Positions 43,196-51,022 of a stretch of 64,000 nt of DNA are shown here, piece by piece. The notes beneath the pieces are model-generated. The model was given only the letters and a program-made list of their open reading frames with translations, ran no database searches and was not told the DNA's origin. Made by a program: the position numbers and the translations under genes. Within the stretch, counting starts at the first letter, position 1; every line of letters begins with the position of its first letter. Source of the DNA: Hyphomonadaceae bacterium UBA5336 (GTDB taxonomy: Bacteria; Pseudomonadota; Alphaproteobacteria; Caulobacterales; Hyphomonadaceae); the NCBI GenBank assembly GCA_002408125.1, contig DHQO01000023.1:124001-188000 (forward strand), given 5' to 3'.

Positions 43196-44386
43196 ATGCT
43201 CGGCCATCTCCCCATCCCGCCAATCGACCCCATCATGACGATCAACGCCGCCTTCCGGGAGGATAAATCGGCAAACAAGATCGATCTCGGGATCGGCGTC
43301 TTCAAAGATGCCAGCGGGGAGACCCCGATCTACCGTGCGGTCAAGGCGGCCGAGACATGGCTTGTCCAGGATCAGAAGACCAAGACCTATGTCAGCCCGG
43401 CCGGCGACCTGACCTTTGTCCAGCGTGCCGGCGACCTGATCTTTACCGGCAAGACGCTCCGGCAGGACTATGCCGGGGTTCAGACCGCCGGCGGCACCGG
43501 CGCGGTCCGCCTGGCGGTCGAGGTCGCTGCGCGTTCGGAATGCGAGACCGTCTGGATCCCCAATCCGACCTGGGGCAACCACAAGTCCATCGCCAGGATC
43601 GCAAACATGAACATGCGTTTCTACCGGCATCATGCCTTCCAGCTGACCGGTTCGGCGGAGATGGTATTGGAGGATCTGGCGGAGGCAAAGCCCGGCGATG
43701 CGATCATCCTGCACGGATGCTGTCAGAACCCGACCGGTGTGGACTACTCCGAAAGCGAGCGTGCCATGATCGTGGAATTTGTCCGCGAGCGCGGCCTGCT
43801 GCCGATTGTCGATCTTGCCTATCTCGGATTCGGTAAGGGGCTTGAGGAAGACAAGGCCTTGACCACGGACATCCTGGCGAGCTGCCCGGAAGTGCTCATC
43901 GCCATGAGCTTTTCGAAGAATATGGGCCTTTATCGCGACCGGGTCGGCGCCTGCTTCGTCGTGACCGGAGAACCGAAGACGGTCGGTGTTGCCCAAAGCA
44001 CGCTCGCATCGCTGGCGCGCAGCATGTACTCCATGCCGCCGGACCATGGCGCAGCTGTCGCCTCCCATATCCTGGGCGACGAGGCCCTGAGAGCTGACTG
44101 GTTGAGCGAGCTTTCCGGTCAGCGCGGCCATATTCTCGAAAACCGGCAGAAGCTCTGCCGGGCGTTGGCCGAGGCCGGGGTTGAGCTGGACACAGGCTAC
44201 ATTTCCGGCGGTGCGGGCATGTTCTGCCTGCTGCCCCTGTCGGAGGAGGCGATTGCCGGGCTGCGAGAGAATGAAAGCCTCTATCTCGGCCCCGCCGCGC
44301 GGGTGAACCTGGCCGCGATACGCGATGTCACGCTGCCGCGCGTCGCCGAACTCCTGGCGAGCGTGCTGCCTTCCTCCGCGGTCTGA
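43196..44386 (+). CDS. Class I aminotransferase (aspartate/aromatic, AspC/TyrB-like)
   Basis: The protein has 396 residues. PLP-enzyme motifs are LGIGVFKDASGETPIYRAVKAAE (family start), GGTGAVRLAVEVAAR, HGCCQNPTGVDYSE (N-P-T-G), DLAYLGFGKGLEEDK and the Schiff-base lysine in SFSKNMGLYRDRVGA; the C-terminal SGGAGMFCLLPLS is in the usual place. Following the TyrA-dehydratase fusion by 102 bases, it would transaminate the keto product (phenylpyruvate, hydroxyphenylpyruvate or a related compound). Full-length and apparently intact. Confidence 0.92.
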   Translation: MLGHLPIPPIDPIMTINAAFREDKSANKIDLGIGVFKDASGETPIYRAVKAAETWLVQDQKTKTYVSPAGDLTFVQRAGDLIFTGKTLRQDYAGVQTAGGTGAVRLAVEVAARSECETVWIPNPTWGNHKSIARIANMNMRFYRHHAFQLTGSAEMVLEDLAEAKPGDAIILHGCCQNPTGVDYSESERAMIVEFVRERGLLPIVDLAYLGFGKGLEEDKALTTDILASCPEVLIAMSFSKNMGLYRDRVGACFVVTGEPKTVGVAQSTLASLARSMYSMPPDHGAAVASHILGDEALRADWLSELSGQRGHILENRQKLCRALAEAGVELDTGYISGGAGMFCLLPLSEEAIAGLRENESLYLGPAARVNLAAIRDVTLPRVAELLASVLPSSAV

Positions 44387-44422
44387 TCGGGAGTTGTTAG
44401 CTTCCGACCGAATCCGATGAAA

Positions 44423-44443
44423 CGGTCCGCATATAGCGGGCCG
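44423..44443 (+). terminator. Possible terminator after the aminotransferase
   Basis: The arms cggtccgc and gcgggccg (one G-T pair) surround the loop atata. The T-rich run aataatttttcc comes 15 bases later, so termination efficiency is uncertain. Confidence 0.35.
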
Positions 44444-44476
44444 TCATCGCTGGCGGAAAATAATTTTTCCTTCTGA

Positions 44477-44608
44477 TTGCTCCGGATCAGCGGGACTTTC
44501 CGCCTGGATTCCCCGGAGCGATTTGCCGAAACGCTCACCGAGCTATTTCCGCTGGAACTGACTTACTCCGAGGACGGATCAATCCTCCTGTCGCCTGCCG
44601 AGCAGTAA
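44477..44608 (+). pseudogene. 3' remnant of a fecR-like anti-sigma gene
   Basis: Directly after an in-frame TGA, the frame at 44477-44608 encodes about 43 residues (LRISGTFRLDSPERFAETLTEL then FPLELTYSEDGSILLSPAEQ, stop). This is the standard C terminus of FecR family proteins (GxFRTDDPxxFxxAL...FP). There is no start codon or upstream coding sequence. The stub of a TonB receptor with an STN domain begins 92 bases later, which is the usual fecR-fecA order. The rest of fecR and any sigma-factor gene are gone. Confidence 0.7.
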
Positions 44609-44700
44609 TAAAAAGTTCACACGATCTGCCTTGAGGATCGTCCACCCCGTCACGTCCCTGTCGTTGAACGTCGCTACGTCCAACACAGGAGTCGGGAACC

Positions 44701-45222
44701 ATGACGCGCATATCACTGACCTCGTTCTGTATCGGGGCACTTCTCGTAGGCAGCAGCTCGCTTGCCTGGGGTGAGACTGCAACGGCCCAGATTTCGGCGG
44801 ACGAAACCGTTGAATTCGACATTCCCGAACAGGATCTGGCCCCGGCGCTGACGCAGGTGGGGATCCAGAGCCAGCGCGAGATCATCTTTGCTGACAATAT
44901 CGCACGCGGTCAGACCGCGTCGGGCCTGCAGCAGCGCATGACGCCAGAGCACGCCGTGGACGTGCTGCTCGTCGGCACCGGCCTCAATGCCCGCGTCAAC
45001 CGTGTCGGTACCATCACGATCTCTGCCGAAGACCAGGCTGCGCCCGATGCGCCGGAAGGCGGATCTGATGCGACAGCTTCGGAACCTGTTGAGACCTTGT
45101 CGATCCACCGGCCAGGGCGGATGAAACAGGAGAATGATCTGAACCCATTCCGGGTCCGGACAGATTTGAAAGGGAGCACCCAATGGAGCCGTCACGCCGC
45201 TCATTTCTCGCCAACGCCATGA
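44701..45222 (+). pseudogene. Truncated TonB-dependent transducer: signal peptide and STN domain only
   Basis: The frame has 173 residues. AGGAG precedes the ATG. A signal peptide (ISLTSFCIGALLVGSSSLAWGE) is followed by the secretin/TonB short N-terminal domain, about residues 35-105 (VEFDIPEQDLAPALTQVGIQ; MTPEHAVDVLLVGTGLNARV). After about residue 130 the sequence has no plug or barrel and runs out of frame into the PhoX gene, overlapping it by 40 bases. STN domains signal to FecR in transducing receptors, which fits the fecR remnant upstream. A translated stand-alone STN protein is possible. Confidence 0.7.
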
Positions 45223-46571
45223 TCATGGCCGCCGGCGCCGTGGCCTATCGTTCGCTCAATGCGGCAACGGCCTTTGCCGATACCGGCCCGGACCGGTATG
45301 GCGCGCTGGTGCCTGATCCGGACGGGATCATGGATCTGCCGCGCGGGTTTTCCTACAAGATCATCTCGCGCGCCGGTGCGCCCATGTCCGACGGCCTGCG
45401 CACCCCGCTTGCCCATGACGGCATGGCCGCCTTCCCGGACCCGACAAATCCCGGTCGCTGCATACTGGTCTGCAACCATGAGCTTGGTGGTGCCTCCAGC
45501 GAGGAGGGCGGGCCCTTCGAAACCGATGCGCTGGGCGATATCCCGCCAGAGCTTGTCTATGACTTCGACGATGAAGGGCGCCCGCTGGCCGGCGGGACGA
45601 CGACGCTGGTCTATGACATCGCCACGCGACAGCCTGTTTCGGAGCGGCTGAGCCTTAGCGGAACAGCGAAGAACTGCGCTGGCGGACCGACCCCGCGCGG
45701 GACCTGGCTCACCTGTGAGGAAACCGAACTCATGCCGGGCCAGGGCGTCGGCAAGCCCCATGGCTTCGTGTTTGAAGTGCCAGCCCTTCCGTCTGGGGCG
45801 CCCGCCGCGCCCGTGCCTCTCACTGATATGGGCCGCTTCCGCCATGAGGCCACCGTTACCGATCCCGTGACCGGTATTGTCTACCTTACCGAGGACCAGG
45901 GCGATGGGCTGATCTACCGGTTCCTGCCGAATGCGCCCGACCGCCTGTCGGAAGGCGGGCGCCTGCAGACCCTCGCCATTCTTGGCTGGAACAGCGCGGA
46001 TCTGCGCAACTGGTACGAAGACCGGGGTACGGTCACTGTCGGCCAGACCCTGCAGACGCGCTGGGTGGATCTTGAGGATGTCACCGCCCCGGAGGGCGAC
46101 CTGCGCGTGCGCGGCGCGGCCGCCGGCGCGGCGATTTTCGCCCGCGGCGAGGGTATGTGCTTTGCGTCCGGAGCTGAGGGCCCCGAGATCTATTTCGCCT
46201 GTACAAATGGCGGGCCGGCCTATCTCGGCCAGATCTGGTGCTACCGGCCGAGCGGCTGGGAGGGCAAGTCCTCCGAGGGCGGATCGCCGGGCACGCTTGA
46301 GCTTGTCTATGAGAGCAAGGCGCAAACCGACCTCGACATGTGCGACAACATCGTTGCCGCGCCCGGCGGTTACCTCGTGATCTGCGAGGACGGCTCGGAA
46401 GACCAGTATCTGCGTATCCTCGACCGGGAGGGCCGCATTGCACCGCTTGCCCGGAACGCCATGCTCGAGCGCTCGGAATTCTGCGGTGCGTGCTTTTCTC
46501 CGGATGGCAGCACGATGTTCGTGAACATCCAGAAGCCGGGACTGACACTGGCCGTGACTGGCCCGTGGTAA
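45183..46571 (+). CDS. PhoX family phosphatase-like protein (DUF839), Tat-exported
   Basis: The protein has 462 residues. A Tat signal, SRRSFLANAMIMAAGAVAYRSL, is at the N terminus. DUF839/PhoX motifs follow: LICNHELGG-type (LVCNHELGGASSE), SLSGTAKNCAGGPTPRGTWLTCEE, GRFRHEATVTDPVTGIVYLTEDQGDGLIYRF and DNIVAAPGGYLVICEDG. The repeated Glu/Asp/Asn residues are those that bind Ca2+/Fe3+ in PhoX. It is a periplasmic phosphatase candidate, although distant DUF839 members have unknown substrates. Its promoter region was probably altered by the deletion that truncated the upstream receptor. Confidence 0.88.
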   Translation: MEPSRRSFLANAMIMAAGAVAYRSLNAATAFADTGPDRYGALVPDPDGIMDLPRGFSYKIISRAGAPMSDGLRTPLAHDGMAAFPDPTNPGRCILVCNHELGGASSEEGGPFETDALGDIPPELVYDFDDEGRPLAGGTTTLVYDIATRQPVSERLSLSGTAKNCAGGPTPRGTWLTCEETELMPGQGVGKPHGFVFEVPALPSGAPAAPVPLTDMGRFRHEATVTDPVTGIVYLTEDQGDGLIYRFLPNAPDRLSEGGRLQTLAILGWNSADLRNWYEDRGTVTVGQTLQTRWVDLEDVTAPEGDLRVRGAAAGAAIFARGEGMCFASGAEGPEIYFACTNGGPAYLGQIWCYRPSGWEGKSSEGGSPGTLELVYESKAQTDLDMCDNIVAAPGGYLVICEDGSEDQYLRILDREGRIAPLARNAMLERSEFCGACFSPDGSTMFVNIQKPGLTLAVTGPW

Positions 46572-47095
46572 GGCTTGCCGGACTGATCGCACTTGTCTGT
46601 CTGGCGGGCTGTGCGACGGCGCCTATCCCGGTCGGGGAACCGCTGAGCGATGCGAGCGCGGCCGATGGCCGGTACATTTCATGGCACGAGCACATGATTG
46701 ACGGGCCGCTGATCAGCGGTCTGCCGGTCACAGGCGGGGATGGCCTGATCATGACCGATATCGACGGCGATGGTGACCTGGATGTCTATGCCGGCGGCTA
46801 TATCCGGCTCGGCCGCATGGGCTGGTTCGCCAATCCCCGGGACGCCGCCGGAGCTTGGACCCGCCACGAGGTCTCCCGGCGCATTCGCGGCATGTTCGAC
46901 ATGTTCGTTGCGATCGATCTGGATGCGGACGGTGACACGGATTTCGTCGGCACGCGCGGCAATGCCAACACCTTCGACGGGGTGTTCTGGCTCGAACAGG
47001 CGCGCGGGACAGAGCCGGCGCGTGTTTTCCAGCCGGCGAGACCGGACGACAGCCGCGAAATGCCCCTGCCGGCGCGCGATCGGGCAGGTGGCTAG
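46565..47095 (+). CDS. Lipoprotein with VCBS/FG-GAP repeats
   Basis: The protein has about 176 residues from GTG 46565, overlapping the PhoX stop by 7 bases. The lipobox is LAGC after a short hydrophobic stretch. Two calcium-binding-type repeats are visible: IMTDIDGDGDLDVYAGG and VAIDLDADGDTDFVGTRG, separated by about 45 residues. The family is that of short FG-GAP/VCBS proteins. Translational coupling to PhoX suggests a joint periplasmic role. Function unknown beyond that. Confidence 0.75.
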   Translation: MVRLAGLIALVCLAGCATAPIPVGEPLSDASAADGRYISWHEHMIDGPLISGLPVTGGDGLIMTDIDGDGDLDVYAGGYIRLGRMGWFANPRDAAGAWTRHEVSRRIRGMFDMFVAIDLDADGDTDFVGTRGNANTFDGVFWLEQARGTEPARVFQPARPDDSREMPLPARDRAGG

Positions 47096-47104
47096 CGCTT
47101 TCCC

Positions 47105-48244
47105 TCAGTCGAGCGTGCGGCGGTAGCGCACCATCGCGACGGTCATCACGACCAGTGTAAAGGCGCACAGAGCGAGCAGGGGCGATTGCAGCTGAGCGAG
47201 GCTCGCATCCTTCAGCATCACACCACGCACGATCCGCAGGAAATGTGTCAGCGGCAGGACTTCGCCGAGCGTCTGAGCCCATGCCGGCATACCTCTGAAC
47301 GGGAACATGAAGCCCGAGAGCAACATTGAGGGCAGGAAGTAGAAGAAGGTGAGTTGCATGGCCTGCATCTGCGAGCCGGCAATGGTCGAGAAGGTGAAGC
47401 CGAGCGAAAGATTGGCGATCACGAAGACCGAGACGCCGAGCAGAAGAATCCAGAATGCACCGGCAAACGGCACGTCGAAAAGCACTCGCGCGGCGATCAG
47501 GATCAGTGCCGTCTGCCCGGCGCCAACCGCGACATAGGGCAGGATCTTGCCGAGCATCACTTCGGCCGGGCGCGCCGGCATGGCGAGCAGGTTCTCCATC
47601 GTCCCCTGTTCCACCTCGCGCGTCATCGCGATGCTGGTGATCATCACCAGGGTCATCGTCAGGATCACGCCGAGCAGGCCGGGCACGATATTGTAGCTCG
47701 TTTTGGCTTCGGGATTGTATTTCTGGTGGACGACCAGCTCGAAGGCTGGCGGTGCGCGGCCAAACTGGGCGAGTGGGCCCTTGATATCATGGCGCAAGGC
47801 GCGTTCGAGCACCTGCTGGGCCTGGCTCACGGCGCCGGATGCGGCAGCTGGGTCGGATGCGTCGGCTTCGATCAGGATTTGCGGCCGCTCCCCGCGCACC
47901 AGTTCCCGCGTGAAGCCGGCGGGGAAGGACACCACGAAAGTTACCTCGCCGCGCGCCAGCAGGTCGCTGCTTTCCATTGGATCGGCGGTCTGCAGGACGA
48001 AGTCGTAATAGTCCGAGGATTCCAGCGACTGGACAAGCGTGCGCACAATTGGTGTCTGCTCCTCCACGAGCAGGGCAGCGGGCAGGTGCTTTGGGTTCAG
48101 GTTGATCGCATAGCCGAACAGGATGAGCTGAATAATCGGCATGCCGAACATGATCGCGAAGGTGAGCCGGTCGCGGCGCATCTGCACGGTCTCCTTCAGG
48201 AAGACTGCCCACATGCGGAAAAGCGGGGCCACACGTTGCGTCAT
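47105..48244 (-). CDS. ABC-2 type transporter permease
   Basis: The protein has 379 residues, the permease of an efflux ABC system (YbhR/YbhS type). One membrane helix lies near the N terminus (LTFAIMFGMPIIQLILFGYAI). A long periplasmic loop follows, then five helices with the ABC-2 signature REVEQGTMENLLAMPARPAEVMLGKILPY and FFYFLPSMLLSGFMFPFRGMP. Its ATG overlaps the ATPase stop. Only one permease is encoded, whereas the E. coli ybhGFSR system has two, so it probably works as a homodimer. Confidence 0.92.
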   Translation of the reverse strand: MTQRVAPLFRMWAVFLKETVQMRRDRLTFAIMFGMPIIQLILFGYAINLNPKHLPAALLVEEQTPIVRTLVQSLESSDYYDFVLQTADPMESSDLLARGEVTFVVSFPAGFTRELVRGERPQILIEADASDPAAASGAVSQAQQVLERALRHDIKGPLAQFGRAPPAFELVVHQKYNPEAKTSYNIVPGLLGVILTMTLVMITSIAMTREVEQGTMENLLAMPARPAEVMLGKILPYVAVGAGQTALILIAARVLFDVPFAGAFWILLLGVSVFVIANLSLGFTFSTIAGSQMQAMQLTFFYFLPSMLLSGFMFPFRGMPAWAQTLGEVLPLTHFLRIVRGVMLKDASLAQLQSPLLALCAFTLVVMTVAMVRYRRTLD

Positions 48245-49173
48245 GCATGCTCCCGCGTGTCTTCGCCCGCCTCGGCCATCAGGGCGATGAAGGCATCCTC
48301 CAGGCTCGGGCGGACTTCCTGCCAGGCGACATCATGGCCGGAATGCGCGTCGAGAACGGAGCGGATCTTCTCGCGGTCCTCGCCGCTGACATGCAGCGCG
48401 GCACCGAAATAGGCGACATGGTCGAGGCCGGGCTGGCCCTTCAGCTGTTTGGCCAGGTGGCGCACATCGGGGCCCTCTCCACGGAAGGTGACGAGGCCGG
48501 AGCGGTCGATGACATCGCTCACCGTACCTTCGACGATCTTGTGGCCATTGGCGAGATAGACGATGCGGTCGCAACGTTCGGCCTCGTCCATGTAGTGGGT
48601 GGAGACCAGCACAGTCATGCCCTGCAGGGAAAGCTCGTGGATCTCGTCCCAGAATTCCCGGCGCGCCTGCGGGTCGACGCCGGCTGTCGGTTCGTCGAGC
48701 AATAGCAGCTGCGGATCGTGCATGGTGACGGCGGCCAGCGCCATGCGCTGTTTCCACCCGCCCGACAGTGCCCCGGCCAGCTGGTGCTGGCGATGGGTAA
48801 GACCGAGCTTGTCGAGCGTTTCGTCGACCACCTTGCGGGTGTGTGGCAGACGGTAGAGCCGGGCGACGAATTCGATATTCTCCCGTATAGTCATGTCGCT
48901 CCAGAAAGAGAATTTCTGGGTCATGTAACCGGTCTTCGACTTGATCCTGTCAGCCTCACTGCGAATGTCATAGCCAAGGCACTGGCCCTCGCCCTCGCTG
49001 GCGCGCAGCAGGCCGCAGATCATGCGGATCGTTGTCGTCTTGCCCGAGCCGTTGGGGCCGAGAAAGCCCCAGACCTCGCCGCGCGGCATCTGGATATCGA
49101 CCCCGTCCACCGCCGTCTTCGAGCCGAAGCGCTTGACCAGGCCTCTCACATCGATGGCGAGTTCCTGGCTCAT
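48241..49173 (-). CDS. ABC transporter ATP-binding protein (CcmA/YbhF-like)
   Basis: The protein has 310 residues with a single ATPase domain. Walker A is GPNGSGKTTTIRM, the Q-loop is YMTQKFSFWSDMT, the signature is LAGALSGGWKQRMALA, Walker B is LLLLDEPTAGVDPQ and the H-loop is STHYMDEAERC. All catalytic residues are present. It overlaps both neighbours by 4 bases. It energises export by the permease at 47105-48244 with the HlyD-type lipoprotein as periplasmic adaptor. Confidence 0.95.
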   Translation of the reverse strand: MSQELAIDVRGLVKRFGSKTAVDGVDIQMPRGEVWGFLGPNGSGKTTTIRMICGLLRASEGEGQCLGYDIRSEADRIKSKTGYMTQKFSFWSDMTIRENIEFVARLYRLPHTRKVVDETLDKLGLTHRQHQLAGALSGGWKQRMALAAVTMHDPQLLLLDEPTAGVDPQARREFWDEIHELSLQGMTVLVSTHYMDEAERCDRIVYLANGHKIVEGTVSDVIDRSGLVTFRGEGPDVRHLAKQLKGQPGLDHVAYFGAALHVSGEDREKIRSVLDAHSGHDVAWQEVRPSLEDAFIALMAEAGEDTREHA

Positions 49174-50126
49174 TGCCAGTCGACCTCCACCGGCAGGCCG
49201 GGATGGAAGCCGGCATCTTCCGGCAGGTCGGCCTCGATCAGGAAAACCAGCTTTTCGCGCATGCTACGCGAATAGATCACCGGCGGGGCATATTCAGCCT
49301 CATGGGAGATATAACTGATCCGGGCCTCCACAGGGGCGGCATGGCCGTCGCTGGTGACGAGGACAGTGCCACCCACTTCCAGTCCGGGCAATTCGGCCTC
49401 GGGCACGAAGAAGCGCGCCTTCAGCCCGCTTTGCGGCAGGATCGCCAGCACGGTAGCGCCGGGCACGACATATTCACCGGGCCGGAAGAAAACCTCCTCG
49501 ATCCGCCCGCCGGCCGGGGCCGAGACGGTGCGTTCCGACAGCCTGTACTCGGCAGTAATTCTTGCTGCCTCGGCCGATAGCGCTGCAGCGTCGGCGGCCG
49601 ATCGGGTGGCCGGGCGGCCGGGCAGGGAGGCGACAATGATCTGCTGGCGCGCGGCTTCGACACTGGCTTCGGCGGCTTCGACGGCGCTGATCACCTCGTC
49701 TGCCCGGGTTTCGGGTGCAAGGCCCTGTTCGACCAGCGGGAGCATGCGATCGCGGTCGCTGACCGCCTTGGCGAGCCGGACCTCGGCCTCCCGCAGCTGT
49801 GCCTGAAACTGGCGGATCTCAGGTGCGCGCGCCCCGGTTTCCAGGTTCTCCGCTTCTGCGGTGGCCCGGTCCAGTTGGGCATTGGCCTGGGCGAGCGCGG
49901 CTTCCTCGGCCGTATCGTCCAGGCGGAACAGGAAGGTGCCGGCCTCGACCGTATCGCCTTCGCGCACCGGCTGTTCGACAATTCGTCCGGCGGCTGGAGC
50001 GGAGACATAGGTCCACTCAGCCTCGACATAGCCGAGATAGTGGGGCTCTTCATGGCCGTTGCAAGCGCTGAGCGTGGCCATTGCGAGCAGGGCTATTGCG
50101 CCGGAAATCGAGCGGCGAAGTCTCAT
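49170..50126 (-). CDS. HlyD/YbhG-type membrane fusion lipoprotein
   Basis: The protein has 318 residues. The signal peptide ends in the lipobox LSAC (about residue 22). The lipoyl/barrel-sandwich half-motifs AGRIVEQPVREGDTVEAGTFLFRLD and APAGGRIEEVFFRPGEYVVPGATVLAI flank a long alpha-hairpin rich in Ala/Glu (about residues 75-185), followed by the beta-barrel domain. It is the periplasmic adaptor linking the ABC permease to an outer-membrane channel; none is encoded in this operon. Confidence 0.93.
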   Translation of the reverse strand: MRLRRSISGAIALLAMATLSACNGHEEPHYLGYVEAEWTYVSAPAAGRIVEQPVREGDTVEAGTFLFRLDDTAEEAALAQANAQLDRATAEAENLETGARAPEIRQFQAQLREAEVRLAKAVSDRDRMLPLVEQGLAPETRADEVISAVEAAEASVEAARQQIIVASLPGRPATRSAADAAALSAEAARITAEYRLSERTVSAPAGGRIEEVFFRPGEYVVPGATVLAILPQSGLKARFFVPEAELPGLEVGGTVLVTSDGHAAPVEARISYISHEAEYAPPVIYSRSMREKLVFLIEADLPEDAGFHPGLPVEVDWQ

Positions 50127-50749
50127 TCTGAAGCTCCCGTCTTCAGGGCGGCAAGAACAAGGTCCGCATGGATGCGGAACAGGCGGTCGAGATCGACCTC
50201 GGCTTCCCTCTGATGTCCGAACATGGCCTGCCAGATCCCGGACAGGACCACCGGTGCAATAACTATGCGAGCCGTCAGCTCGGGGGATTCAACCCGGATT
50301 TCGCCGGCCTCGTGCGCCCGGCGCAGCATTCCGGCCATGATCGACAGGACGCGCTCGACCAGTTCGGTCCGGTAGTGCTGCACGATCTGCGGGAACATAT
50401 GCGCGTCGCCGATCAGCACCTTCATCAGGCGCGGCATGTCGGAGGTGCGGATCAGTTCCGGTGCCAGGCGGGCAAGCCCGTTCATGGCCTGCTCGAAGCT
50501 CCCAGCGGCTTCGGCAATCTGGCCGATGCGCGCGATATTCGGCATGGCGAGCGCCTCGATGAGCTCGCGGAACATGGCGTCCTTGGACTCGAAATAGAGA
50601 TAGAGCGTACCTTTGGACAGGCCGGCGCGCCTGGCGATGTCGGCCATGCGCGTGGCGGAAAAGCCCTTTTCAAAGAACTCATCCAGCGCGGCATTCAGCA
50701 GGGCCAGGCGCCGCTCATCCTTGGCATCATCACTTCTGGCCCGGAGCAT
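50123..50749 (-). CDS. TetR family regulator of the efflux operon
   Basis: The protein has 208 residues. The DNA-binding domain FSATRMADIARRAGLSKGTLYLYFESKDAMFRELIEA is at about residues 30-70; the C-terminal domain is of the CecR/YbiH type. It is the first gene of the tetR-hlyD-ABC-permease operon, all joined by 4-base overlaps, as in the ybhGFSR locus. No purine-rich ribosome site precedes the ATG (only a run of C), and a TAGAAT-like -10 box ends 8 bases before it, so the transcript may be leaderless. A near-perfect operator lies 16-35 bases upstream. Confidence 0.93.
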   Translation of the reverse strand: MLRARSDDAKDERRLALLNAALDEFFEKGFSATRMADIARRAGLSKGTLYLYFESKDAMFRELIEALAMPNIARIGQIAEAAGSFEQAMNGLARLAPELIRTSDMPRLMKVLIGDAHMFPQIVQHYRTELVERVLSIMAGMLRRAHEAGEIRVESPELTARIVIAPVVLSGIWQAMFGHQREAEVDLDRLFRIHADLVLAALKTGASE

Positions 50750-50764
50750 GGGGGGACATTCTAA

Positions 50765-50784
50765 ATAACTGACTGGTCAGTTAT
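50765..50784. promoter_or_regulatory. TetR operator ataactgact-ggtcagttat
   Basis: A 20-base inverted repeat, matching at 9 of 10 positions per arm, lies 15 bases before the tetR start. The position overlaps the likely promoter, so autorepression of the whole efflux operon is expected. Confidence 0.75.
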
Positions 50785-51022
50785 CTGTGGATAAGGGGCC
50801 GGTTCTGTCAAGGAGAGCGACTGACAGGGTCGATGGCCGCGTGCTGACCGGTCATCGCCTCCAGGGCGTCGGCTCACTGGTCGCGCCGCGACAGTCGCTC
50901 CATGAGCGCGTTCAGCATAATATCGCGTGCGCCGCGCACGGCCGGGACGGGCAGGGACACATCCGGGGTCACCGGATGGGAGGCCTCCTCGCCATTCGGC
51001 CGGATGATGTGTGCCTTAAGGG

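Noticed and set aside
45201..46592. 463-codon frame antisense to PhoX
   Set aside because: Only a GC-rich shadow; the plus strand has a Tat signal and DUF839 motifs.
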